NCBI GenBank assembly: GCA_037042185.1
Contig: JAXQJY010000032.1
Coordinates: 310,001 to 374,000 of the forward strand
Length of the DNA stretch: 64,000 bases
Reading direction: 5' to 3'
From: Sordariomycetes sp. S80-01Y
Lineage: Eukaryota > Ascomycota > Sordariomycetes
The notes under the pieces are model-generated. The model was given only the letters and a program-made list of their open reading frames with translations. It did not search any database and was not told the DNA's origin. This document shows positions 10,328-20,053 of this stretch, in pieces. Made by a program: the position numbers and the translations under genes. Position 1 is the stretch's first letter, and every line of letters starts with the position of its first letter.

Positions 10328-13300
10328 CTACTCACGAAATGACAGGCCCTGCAGCCAGTCCAACAACTCAACACCGATAGAATCTGTACCAGAGATGGCA
10401 AGGAAAGAATGTGCCTCGCAAGTACCTGTCGTGTGGGGGACACGTCCATCGATCTCGTAGTCAACGTGGCAGTCGGCGCAAAGGTCCACGTCGATGCAAA
10501 CCCTACACACAAATCTTGCCATACCAAAACGTAGCTGCTTGTGACAGCCGTCACAAATAGGTCCTCCCAAATTCAGATCGTGAAAGTGAAGGCTCTGTAG
10601 TAAGGCGACGGTAGCGTCGCTATCTTTCCCGATATGTAGAAGCATCCGGCCAAGGAGACCGAGGAGAGATGGACAGATCGCACTGTACTTCTTGCAAAGG
10701 GCGCTGAAGGACGTGATCAAGTCATCGAATTGAACCGTATCTCTTGTGGCAGGACTCGTGATCCTTCGCTATCGGGTGCCTCGCTCTAAGAGTTCTTGGT
10801 AGCGGCGGCGGTACACCTCGTAGAGGCTATGAATAGCATCCATGCTAGGAGCATCCCCGGTGCATCCAAGTACCCGGACATACATCCGCTCCGCTTCGTC
10901 GAGCTTTCCTTCTTGCTTGCGCATGTCACCAATGAGCTTTACGAGCAAGACTGTAGATTCGTGTTCCGACCCGAACAGATGCTCAAAGTCGGACACAGTG
11001 CGCCAGCATAGCTCTGCCTCATTTTCCACAGGCGTCTCATTGAATTGTTGTATAAATGCAGCAAGAGACAGCTTGGTAGAGTTCACACACGCAACAAGTG
11101 AGTGCGGATGATATGCGCCGAAAAGCGAAACCATGTGAGCGTACGCGCTCTGCGAGAGAGGCACGGCTTCTTCGAGCTTGCCTTGATCGCCTAGCGTATT
11201 GGCCAGGTTATTCATGGCCGAGATAGTGTCTGGATGCTCCTCACCCAGGATCCGCCTCCTCTTGTCGAGAACCTCGTTTTGCATCCCCGCCGCCTCTTCT
11301 AGCTTGCCTTGATCGCCTAGCGTGGCAGCTAGGTTATTCATGGCCGAGATAGTGGATGGATGTTCCTCACCCAGGATCCGCCTCATTTTGTCGAGAACCT
11401 CCTTTTTTATCCCCGCCGCCTCTTCCAGCTCGCCTTGAAGGCTTAGTGTATTGGCTAGATTACTCATGGCCAAGATAGTGGATGGATGTTCCTCACCCAG
11501 GATCCGCCTCATTTTGTCGAGAACCTCGTTTTGCATTCCCGCCGCCTCTTCCAGCTCGCCTTGAAGGCTTAGTGTATTGGCCAGATTACTCATGGCCGAG
11601 ATGGTGGATGGATGTTCCTCACCCAGGATCCGCCTCCTCTTATCGAGAACCTCGCTTTGCATCCCCGCCGCCTCTTCTAGCTTACCTTGATCGCCAAGCG
11701 TGTTGGCTAGGTTACTCATGGCCGAGATAGTGTCTGGATGTTCTTCACCCAGGATCCGCCTCCTCTTATTGAGAACCTCGTTTTGCATCCCCGCCGCCTC
11801 TTCTAGCTTGCCCTGATCGCTTAGCGTGGCAGCCAGGTTACTGATGGCCGAGAGAGTGTCCGGATTTTCTTCACCCAGGATCCGCCTCCTCCTATTGAGA
11901 ACCTCCTTTTTTATCCCTGCCGCCTCTTCTAGCTTGCCTTGATCGCTTAACGTAATAGCCAGGTTACTCATGACCGAGATAGTGTGTGGATGTTCCTCAC
12001 CCAGGATCCGCCTCATCTTGTCGAGAACCTCCTTTTTTATCCCTGCCGCCTCTTCTAGCTTACCTTGATCGCCTAGCGTGTTGGCTAGGTTATTCATGGC
12101 CGAGATAGTGTCTGGATGTTCTTCACCCAGGATCCGCCTCCTCTTATCGAGAACCTCGTTTTGCATCCCCGCCGCCTCTTCTAGCTTGCCCTGATCGCTT
12201 AGCGTGGCAGCCAGGTTACTGATGGCCGAGAGAGTGTCCGGATTTTCTTCACCCAGGATCCGCCTCCTCCTATTGAGAACCTCCTTTTTTATCCCTGCCG
12301 CCTCTTCTAGCTTGCCTTGATCGCTTAACGTAATAGCCAGGTTACTCATGGCCGAGATAGTGTGTGGATGTTCCTCACCCAGGATCCGCCTTATCTTGTT
12401 GAGAACCTCCTTTTTTATCCCTGCCGCCTCTTCTAGCTTACCTTGATCGCTTAACGTAATAGCCAGGTTACTCATGGCCGAGATAGTGTCTAGATGTTCC
12501 TCACCCAGGATCCGCCTCCTCTTATCGAGAACCTCGCTTTGCATCCCCGCCGCCTCTTCTAGCTTACCTTGATCAACTAGCGTACTGGCCAGGTCATTCA
12601 TGGCCGAGATAGTGGATGGATGTTCCTCGCCGTGTAGGATGCGCATTCTTGACTGCACCAGTCTTTGCACGCTAGATGCTTCAGCCAATCGGCCAACTTC
12701 CGAAAGAAAATCCCCATTTGACCCCAAAAAAAGCAGACTGAGTCCGTCATCCGATCTGTAGGTTTGAAGTTTGGATGCGGCCTCGAAATTTTCCATGATG
12801 TGGGGGACAAGTCGCTGCCGAGCCACAGGCGTCCTGTTGCCCTTCTGTATCGTGTCTCGCAAAAGCATTAACGACCGGAGCATATAAAAGTTTTCGTCCT
12901 CGGTTGAAAGTCTATCAAACGCCCAAGCATGCACAAGCTTATGCATGCTGTAGCTTTGGTCTGATCGCTCCTGAAGAAGTCCATAGGAAAGCAGGACTCT
13001 GAAGCATTCCTCAATGACGTACGTACTTGCTTCCGCACCTTTCAAAACTCCGTCGTACCATACAGATACTTGTTCGTCCTTCCCAGCTTGCTCGCATGGG
13101 CTGTGCTCCGCGTTCGGAGCAAGAAGCTCGATAAATATGTCGGAGAAGTTGACAAATCCAAGCAGTGTTAGTAGTCTCGACGCATCGGTACTTCCACCTT
13201 GAGCAATCGCACTAAAAGTGCTTTCCCACGTAGTAAGAACGCTCTCTCCGTATTGATTGACCAGGCGGCTGGGCTTTTGCGAAAGTATCTCTCTCCGCCG

Positions 13301-14210
13301 CTGGCGATACTCTTCGAGGTATCCGCTCAGGTTCCCTTTCAGCCTTGCAGTCTGGGATACGTACATGCCAGACAAGCTCACGGCGAGCGCGAGGCAGCCA
13401 AGCTCTTTGACAATCTTCATCGAGGCCGCCTCGTTGGGGCTCGTGGATTCTAGCTTGGCGCATGCCATGAAGAGCGTCCTCGCCTGCTCGTCTTCCATTT
13501 CTGCCACCTCCACCGCCTCAATTACCATTTCAGCGGCGCGACCACTGCGTGTGATAATAATCACATCGACATGAGGGACGTCTGGAATGAAGTGGTTGAT
13601 GTCGATAGGATGTTCAGATGCGGGTTCATCGATGTCATCAGCGCCGTCGAAAACAAAGACCCAGCGGCCACTTCGCCCGTTGAACCAGTTCTTGACTGCG
13701 AGAACGGCATCTTCGGCGTCAATATCTTCATCGGACGCAGGTATGTGGAAAAGAAGCTTGGAGATGGCTATGAAACCAAGCTCAATCGTTTGTTTCCGAC
13801 CAGCGTCGATCCAAAAACCTGCGTTGTACTCGCGTCGACGTCGCAGATAGTAGTCCAGGACGAGCTGCGTCTTGCCGGCCCCGCCCAGGCCCCACACAAC
13901 AGCAATTCGAGGGCCCGGGCTATTGGCGTCCGTCCTTTCGCGATGTAGTTGCTCGTGTAGCTTATCGCGCAGGCTTGGGCGCGGTACGAAGGTAGAGACA
14001 ACGCGGAGGGAGGAGTGGGCGTAGTGGCCGCTATAGTCGCGAGGAGACGCGAATCGAGGCAACGCCGATTGATCTGGGGGTATTAGCTCGCGGTCGGCGA
14101 GTGGGGTAAATAAATGTGAGCGCACTGTAGTTATGGACGTCCCCGAGTACAGCATGAGCTTGGTCGCCGATTTGGACATTATTGAAGTGGTGACCTGTGC
14201 GACATTCCAT
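10328..14210 (-). CDS. NLR: amyloid motif - NB-ARC - 12 TPR - ZZ finger
   Basis: Minus-strand exons 14210-14126, 14073-10817 and 10768-10328 (1260 residues). Intron 1 (14074-14125, 52 nt) has a GCTAATA branch and CCCAG acceptor. It joins an N-terminal amyloid-like motif (residues ~9-28) to the NB-ARC region. The P-loop GLGGAGKT lies near residue 95, with FVFDGADD as Walker B. Residues ~503-1007 are 12 kinesin-light-chain-type TPRs of 42 residues, typical of ligand-sensing NLR C-termini. Intron 2 is tentative: 48 nt (10769-10816), GTGTAC to GATAG, in phase, and its last three bases are the stop of the unspliced frame. If it is retained the protein ends after 1129 residues. If it is removed, a C-terminal ZZ-type zinc finger follows at ~1185-1237, with Cys pairs CDGC, CRVC and CADC and trailing His. 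The gene is divergent from the HeLo gene, its probable effector. The start at 14210 is in a good context (ACCATGG). Confidence 0.85.
11144..12655 (-). repeat. 12 x 126 bp TPR array
   Basis: Twelve in-register units of 126 bp (42 residues, core LGEEHPDTISAM) lie in the NLR. Distances between the first and last LGEEH-type cores fit 11 periods exactly. A three-unit block, about 378 bp, is itself duplicated: units 3-5 and 6-8 share the order EEHPHT, EENPDT, EEHPDT. This indicates recent unequal crossover or conversion. Confidence 0.9.
14127..14186 (-). other. HRAM-like amyloid signalling motif in NLR exon 1
   Basis: Exon 1 encodes, right after the start, NVQIGDQAHAVLGDVH. It matches motif copy R1 of the neighbouring HeLo protein (NINIDGPAITHLGDTH) with identical spacing at N, I, A, L, G, D and H. 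Short motifs of this form at the N-terminus of an NLR and the C-terminus of a HeLo protein are the established HET-S/NWD2 arrangement (HET-s related amyloid motifs). Amyloid formation itself is inferred, not seen. Confidence 0.75.
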
Positions 14211-14607
14211 GGTCCGTCGGTTGGTGAGAGAGCGCAATCTGCAAGTTCGCTCATCTGGCATGGGAATGATGGTTGCGGGCAGGACTAGAAGCGTGGGGAT
14301 AGTCAGATATACCAAGAAATAATGTATGCAGCCAGTATTCAGCCCAACCAGCAGCCGTGCAGGTTGGTTCAGCCACCTCATTGCCCGCGCTGCATGTTTC
14401 AGCCAAGGCATACACCTTGCTGCATTTCCACAGCCACCACAGCCATTGTCGCGTCGTCACCAAGTTCACTTCCAAGCGAGCAGCCATCGAATAAATAAAT
14501 ATAGACATGGCACCTTCATCAAGATCTCCATTCCATTTTCCTTCGCCTTTAACTACCCTTCACAAAAGTCTGCCGGAACCGTTGGCCCTTGCTGCACTAC
14601 GCCTGGA
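14211..14607. promoter_or_regulatory. Bidirectional promoter of the NLR/HeLo pair
   Basis: Only 397 bp separate the two start codons. A TATA-like ATAAATAAATATAG at 14491-14504 lies about 105 bp before the HeLo ATG and is followed by a pyrimidine-rich leader. Coordinated expression is inferred from the geometry. Confidence 0.5.
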
Positions 14608-15480
14608 ATGCCTGACCCGATATCTCTCGTCACAGCCATCACTGGCATTCCGGGCATATTCAAGTCTTGTGTGGATTGTTTCCAGTATGTCCGACTCGGT
14701 CAGCGCTTCGGGAAGGACTACGGCGTCTGCGTAGCGAAGCTAGAAGCCGCGCAGATTCGCCTGACACGTTGGGGGGAGCCCCTCGGTCTTCTACAGGGTA
14801 AAGTCGAAGTACAAGGTCCATTTACTGATAAGGATATCATTCGAGCATATGAATTGCTTGCACTCATCAAGGCTACTTTTGAAGAAGCGCAAGAGGCCGC
14901 AGCCAAGTATGCTGATGGTAGGAGGAAGAAGGGCAAAGACAAGGAACTGAAACTTATCGACGAGGAGCAGATAGAGTTAGGAAGCTCTATAAAACTTCTC
15001 GTAACATCGCTGAAGTCCGTTTCCAAGGAGCGGCAAAGGAACCTCAGCTTGCCGCGGAAGATCACCTGGGCATTGTACGGAAAGGACAGCTTCGACTCCT
15101 TGATCGGAGATATTGTTACGCTCACCAGCAATCTTGTGGAGCTTTTCCCATCAAACGAGCGGAGGATGAAAGAACTTTGCCAAGAGGAAGTCAACAACCT
15201 GGGCGACGAGTGTATCTCTGAGCTCGGCAAGGTACTAAAAAATGATGATGAGATGCTCCCTGATACGGACGACGCGATGCTGAGCGAGACGATCTGCGCC
15301 TATGTTGAGTCACGCCGACTCCAGTTTCGCAACATCAACATTGACGGCCCAGCAATCACCCACCTGGGCGACACACACCACTTTGGATCTGGCATGAAGC
15401 CAGGCAACGTCAGTGTTGATGGCATGACTATCAGTGGGAGTGCCTACACTCACGCAGGCCATGTTTTTTATGGAAAATAA
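14608..15480 (+). CDS. HET-S-like HeLo domain protein with two amyloid motifs
   Basis: A single-exon 290-residue protein, against 289 for Podospora HET-S. The N-terminus matches the HeLo domain: a hydrophobic first helix (ISLVTAITGIPGIF), then CVDCFQYVRLG, FGKDYGVC, LTRWGEP, and later ITWALYGKDSF and the ELFP-type helix. HeLo domains are membrane-permeabilising cell-death effectors. The C-terminus carries two pseudo-repeats with a 30-residue period: R1 at ~240-259 (core NIDGPAITHLGD) and R2 at ~266-286 (core TISGSAYTHAGH), sharing I-x-G-x-A-x-T-H-x-G. The R1/R2 spacing and position match the HET-s prion-forming domain (226-246 and 262-282). The partner NLR lies head-to-head 397 bp away with one matching motif. 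I chose the ATG at 14608 because it starts the HeLo domain exactly; the frame is open further upstream without homology. The gene looks intact. Confidence 0.9.
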   Translation: MPDPISLVTAITGIPGIFKSCVDCFQYVRLGQRFGKDYGVCVAKLEAAQIRLTRWGEPLGLLQGKVEVQGPFTDKDIIRAYELLALIKATFEEAQEAAAKYADGRRKKGKDKELKLIDEEQIELGSSIKLLVTSLKSVSKERQRNLSLPRKITWALYGKDSFDSLIGDIVTLTSNLVELFPSNERRMKELCQEEVNNLGDECISELGKVLKNDDEMLPDTDDAMLSETICAYVESRRLQFRNINIDGPAITHLGDTHHFGSGMKPGNVSVDGMTISGSAYTHAGHVFYGK

Positions 15481-15690
15481 AGGGCATGATGATACAACCG
15501 TGGGTTACATCAAGAAGACGGGTGGCCCTCTCGCAAAGAGCTCGGACCTAACTTGCAAGCCTATCATGGTGTTGCCGTGGGCGGTCTGGGAGTGAGCGGC
15601 AAGTGGTTTTCGTCGGGACTCGTGATGGCACATATCCTATTTCAGGTCCTCCATCTGCTGCCCTCTTATACAGTGGGTTAGGTGGCTATA

Positions 15691-15885
15691 TGTTACGGTT
15701 GTGCCTTGTGGCACAGACCTGGGTGCAGGGTAGCTCGTTTACCTAGTCCGATCTAGCCGGCTGGCCCCTTCGTTATCCACAGTCACGCGTGGTGACCGCG
15801 TGGCTACCAACGCCTCGCGGTCCGCCACACTATCTTGAATTGAACAACCAATTCAACCCATCTGTAACCACCTCAAAGTGTTACA
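15691..15885 (+). repeat. Dispersed ~195 bp LTR-like repeat, copy 1
   Basis: Begins TGTTACGG, ends GTGTTACA, and has close relatives at 19780-22714 (split) and 24423-24616. TG...CA ends and the length suit a solo LTR of unknown family. A non-autonomous DNA element is the alternative, because TGTTAC/TGTAAC at the ends are loosely inverted. No clear target-site duplication was seen. Confidence 0.6.
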
Positions 15886-15887
15886 AT

Positions 15888-16385
15888 AACGCGGCAGGGT
15901 ATCGCGATAGCAATGGAAGGCACGGCGAGGCAGAGGAGATAAATCGACGGACTCTAGAGGCGAGGAGAAATATACTAGGGGAGGAACATCCTGACATGCT
16001 GGGGAGCATAAATAACCTAGCGTCGGTGCTATAAGCATAGGGAAAGCACGGCGAGGTAGAGGAGATAACTCAACGGACTCTAGAGACAATAAGAAAGGTA
16101 CCAGGAAGTAAATATCCTAACCCGCTAACGAGCATAAATAACCTAGCGTCGGTGCTACAGGCATAGGGCAAGCACGGCGAGGCAGAGGAGATAAATCGAC
16201 GGTCTCTGGAGGCGAGGAGAAAGGTATAGGGGGAGGAATATCCTAATACGTTGGGGAGCATGAATAACCTAGCGTCGGTGCTGCGGGTGCAGGGCAAGCA
16301 CAGCGAGGTAGAAGAGATGAATCGACGGACTCTAGAGGCAAGGACGAAGGTACTAGGGGAGGAGCTTCCTCCTTGGTGTCGGTGA
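15888..16385 (+). pseudogene. Decayed NLR-type TPR array
   Basis: Four tandem units of about 126-128 bp, each beginning near a CACGGCGAGG or CACAGCGAGG core (about 15918, 16046, 16172 and 16298). They encode degenerate TPRs such as HGEAEEINRRTLEAR, LGEEHPDML and INNLASVL. Stops fall between units (for example after the first NNLASVL). No NB-ARC or start is nearby, so this is the remnant of another NLR's repeat region, directly abutting repeat copy 1. The sequence differs from both intact TPR arrays in the window, so it is not a simple recent copy of either. Confidence 0.7.
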
Positions 16386-16392
16386 GGGCAAG

Positions 16393-16503
16393 TCATGGCT
16401 GAAGCTGTCGAAAGCCTCTGTTACAGTAGCAATTCTGTTGGCCAAGATATTGCGTGCGCCCATGGTGGAATACTTGCTAGAGGTCTACGGACTTCTATTA
16501 ACT
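16393..16503 (+). repeat. Direct duplication, copy a (partner 17088-17198)
   Basis: About 110 bp starting AAGTCATGGCTGAAGCTGTC recurs 695 bp downstream with roughly 85 percent identity by eye. In the second copy the minus strand is open across it (MAARNIPTTKVATVTEAL); in the first copy it is not. It probably represents repeated fragments of one decayed gene. Confidence 0.6.
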
Positions 16504-17087
16504 CAGGAATGCTAGTTTGGAGGAAGGGCTTATATGCGCGGAGGTTCGTTGCCAAACGAGCAGGCGAGTCAGATTGCAGCTAAAGATAAAGTATTTCGTG
16601 GAGCATTGGGTAAAGCTTCCATTCCCCATCTGCGTATTAATCGATTTAGAAACCACGCTAAACCTGCCGTTTGAGATTCTTAAGCAGCCCTCGTACAGAG
16701 CGAGCATACTCCCCATGAAGACTCCGAACAACCCAACTAGGCAGACAGTACAGATAGCTACGACGGACCAAGTGCCTTCTTGATGGCCTTTTGTGCGTGA
16801 AGGACCGCTCTTCCCACAACCTCTGTGGAGTGCTAGTCCATGGGTTCCGTAAGTGTTTGCTGCTCTTCATGGGATGCAGTCTCATCTGCGTGCCAGGGGG
16901 CTATGGGCGCCGTAGGCGTCGTTGAGGTTCGAGGCCTGCCTTCTAACTCTTCTCGAGCCTTTTACTGAGAGTTAGCACAAATCTTCGCGTTGAAATTCGC
17001 CTTACCGAAGCAGCTAGTTTCAGTCGGGTAGACAGTCCAGCTATAGTCGCCTCGACCATGTTCAGTGAATAGAGCACGACTTTCAAG

Positions 17088-17198
17088 TCACGGCTGAAGC
17101 TGTCGAGAGCCTCTGTTACAGTAGCAACTTTGGTGGTCGGGATATTGCGTGCGGCCATTGTGGAATGCCTGCTAGGGTCTACAAACTTCCGCCAACTC
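17088..17198 (+). repeat. Direct duplication, copy b (partner 16393-16503)
   Basis: The better preserved copy of the duplicated segment. On the minus strand it belongs to an 85-codon open frame ending at 16943 without recognisable domains. Confidence 0.6.
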
Positions 17199-18095
17199 AC
17201 TTCTCCAGAGGGAACTCTTTGGGTCCTCCATGTTTGCTAACTTGCAAAGTTTGATATTGGCACTATTCACGATTCTCGTGGTCTATACGGCTATTGCGGC
17301 AGACTGAGAACCACATTGTTGGCATATGACTTGGCCTTATCGTAGGGCTTCACTTCGACGCGAGTTACAGCCTTTGGACCCTGGACCCTTCGCGCCGCAT
17401 CAGAGCGTAGCCCCCAACCGCCCCCAATTAGATATCCATTCAATTGACCAATAACATCGACACATCTTCTAGATACCTGTGCCACGCCACATTCAGCTCC
17501 GTGGATATTGTTTCTCGGCCGCCGAGGGACCGTATATCGATGCGGAATCTCCTCGCGATCCTGTGAAAAAGGGGCAAGGCAACGACATATACCGAGGGCC
17601 CGAGACTAGCGGAGAATATTGAAACATCTTACCGTAAAGGGATATATAGCCGACAATGCTTCTTCAAACATCGCGATATACTATTTCGAGCTAGAACAAT
17701 GCGATATACCAAGTCGAGAAACTCGTAATTTCTTGAAGCGTTTGGAATCATTCATCTACAGCTTTGAGGCTAGAGTTACCAAGGAAAATATCGTTAGGAT
17801 CACAGCTTGGTTGCCGGATTTGGTGAAAGTGACTTCTTGGCGATAACCAACAGCTTCATTTTACGGAACAAGAAGTCACCGACAAGCCCGTAGATCCAGT
17901 GCTGTAACTTGAGAGGTGTTTGTCAAAGAAATGATGAGTTGGGCGTTGTGACATGGTCTCATGGTTCAAAGTCTATAAAAGACTCCTAGATGCCCGCTTG
18001 ACAGTCGAGTTATACTTCTTCTTAACAACAATCAGCAAGGACAACTCAGCAACATTACAAGAACATTTCCTCATACTCTGCCATCCATCTCCAAG

Positions 18096-18853
18096 ATGCT
18101 CTTCAAATCTCTTCTTCCCAGCCTTCTGGCTGCCGCCACTGTCAAGGCCGTCGCTGTGCCTAGCCTCGACGACGGTCAAGGCGAGCTTGTGGTTATGAAT
18201 CGCGATGCTATCCTTGACGCCCGTGATCTTGAGCTTGCTGAGATGCACAACGTCAATCTGACTGAGAGTAATACTTCCCACACATCGGAGATCCGTACGA
18301 TGCTAACTATTCGATTCCAGTGTACAAGCACTCCGAGATCAAGCGTGACGATGGAGATGATATCCACTTCTGGGTGTCCCGCAGCTTTGAAGAGGAGGAG
18401 GAACTCGAGAAACGCCAGCAACGTGTGCGCCTCGGTGACGGCGTTGATTACGACCCTAACCGCCGTCGATCTGACAGGTGCAAATTGCACTCCAGAGACA
18501 GGATGACTAACTCTGGGTCGCCCTTCAAGGGGGGAGTGGATGGTTTGTTTAACTGGGGCGACCAGCACAGTGGCTCTTTCAAGGTCGATAAGTCGGATTG
18601 GCAGCCGCTACTCGTGGCTGGTTCTAACTCGGGCGCAAATGCTGTGTACCGAGTCCAGGTTGTCGATGCCGGACTGTACTATGTTGGGACCAAGGATGTG
18701 AGGAACGACGCAGACTGGACCAGGAACAACTGTGCGACTTACGACGGCCGCATCAGGTGCTCTTCCACTGGAAGAGAAACTTGTCAAACCGGCCCTGGGA
18801 CTGGCGGAAGGCGAATTCGATACCAGGTTGTGAAAACGAACGAGCAAGCCTAA
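18096..18853 (+). CDS. Small secreted protein with propeptide (two exons)
   Basis: Exons 18096-18267 and 18321-18853. The 53-nt intron has donor GTAATA, branch GCTAACT and acceptor TTCCAG. The product is 234 residues. Residues 1 to ~20 are a classic signal peptide (MLFKSLLPSLLAAATVKAVA). An acidic pro-region follows, with possible Kex2 sites EIKR and ELEKR (near residue 89), then a Gly/Ser/Asn-rich mature domain of about 145 residues. That domain holds four Cys (DRCKLH, NNCATYDGRIRC, RETCQT), enough for two disulfides. No domain family is recognised. Secretion with Kex2-type processing is typical of fungal effector or killer-like proteins, but that role is only an inference. A TATAAAAG about 115 bp upstream supports expression. 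It stands alone between repeat-rich segments, a common setting for effectors. Confidence 0.75.
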
Positions 18854-19779
18854 AGCTTATTCGAAGCTACTCGTCGATGGCGGAAGGACGATACAGAAAG
18901 AGAGGGGGGACAGAGGTATAGACTGTAGAGCGCTGGAGCGTGGCGGTGGGAGAGAGGTCAACTATGGGGATATATAGATTAGCTAAACATTGCAATTGAC
19001 CTTTTTGAAATGGTGAATAGTCTTATACCAGTTAATGTATCTAAATTGGCGGTTGACCCTTACAAGCAAGCCTCGCTGCCCCAGGGCTAGATGGCCAACG
19101 GTTGTGATACCAATCATAGGCATCACAAGGCTTCGACGCCTGCTGGTTGAGCCAGGATAGACATCCAAGGCCCAGCTTGCACAACTAGCGAGAATGATTG
19201 GGTGTGTCAATGAACATCAGTGATCTGATAGTGCGAGCGGGCTTGTCTTCTGGTCGCACTGCCTGACCTATGGGCGGCGCTCCTGCGTTGATAGCCGCCC
19301 TCTGCTTCATGACCTGAGATGTGTTCAAGCCTTTCTGTTTGCCGTTCTGTTGGTTTGCCGGCGGTGTGGGATTCGCTGGTGGAAGAATGGTCACGTTAAC
19401 CTTCGGTCGATCGCCGTCGGGGGTATCTGTTGGTGACAGCGTTGGGTAGTTGATAACGTTCTCCTGAACAACTCATTGTAGAACAACGCTTGCAGTAGCT
19501 GCCAGAGGTATTAGTACACTTCGACCGCATCACATCGAAATGGGGGTTTATACCAAGTGCTTCCAAACTATTTATCAATCAGTAAATTGTACCTCGCAAG
19601 CGATTCGCTGGGCGCCGTGGAAGGATCAGGACTCACATTCTCAAGCCCGTAGAACCTATCGCTACCGTCTATTCGCAGTGGTCCAGCGTTCTGTAGCATC
19701 TTCTCCAAAGGAGTCTGCTCGGGAGCAATTTCGTCTTTCTTCTTGGCCGCTACATCTTTGGCATTGGTATTGCCGGAGG
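18854..19779. other. Intergenic, possible coding relics on the minus strand
   Basis: A minus-strand stretch from about 19465 to 19188 reads as plausible protein (NVTILPPANPTPPANQ, VMKQRAAINAGAPPIG) after an acceptor-like TTGTTCAG. I found no upstream exons that join it, so I do not call a gene. Nothing else is supported. Confidence 0.3.
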
Positions 19780-19869
19780 TGTTACGGTTATGCCTTGTGG
19801 CATGACCTGGGTGCAGGGTAGGTCGTCTACCTTGCTCGATCCAGCCGGCTGTACCTTAGTCATCCATAG

Positions 19870-19878
19870 TCACGTGTG
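19870..19878. repeat. Left 9-bp target-site duplication TCACGTGTG
   Basis: Identical to 22612-22620 on the other side of the MULE. Nine bases is the usual Mutator-family length. Confidence 0.92.
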
Positions 19879-20002
19879 GGCGCCAGCTAGGTCCGCACCC
19901 GGATGCGGATTTAGAATTGCCGCACCTGGTGTGGCGATTATGTAAGTGTAGCCGGCCCGACTATTAGTCCGCTCTGCCACATCACAACATCACAACTGCA
20001 GT
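19879..20002 (+). repeat. MULE left terminal inverted repeat
   Basis: Inverted match to 22504-22611. It differs by one substitution in the outer 72 bp, then by an extra ~9 bp and a short CATCACAA-type duplication before the common AACTGCAGT. Confidence 0.88.
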
Positions 20003-20053
20003 CCCCAGGGGCTACCTACGCTGCTGCTGCTACCGACCATATATGCTTCCACC

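Larger units (their letters stand above)
16386..18095. other. Gene-poor degenerate stretch
   Basis: No intact gene. It holds a duplicated ~110 bp segment (listed separately) and short open frames such as 16943-17200 on the minus strand and 17619-17846 on the plus strand. These look like relics but match no family I know. The last ~100 bp before 18096 are the probable promoter and leader of the secreted-protein gene, with TATAAAAG at 17974-17981. Confidence 0.4.

Noticed and set aside
14718-15230. Minus-strand open frame opposite the HeLo gene
   Set aside because: The plus strand encodes an unmistakable HeLo domain; the antisense translation has no features.
19188-19465. Possible terminal exon on the minus strand (NVTILPPANPTPPANQ)
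   Set aside because: An acceptor-like site precedes it, but no joinable upstream exon or domain was found.
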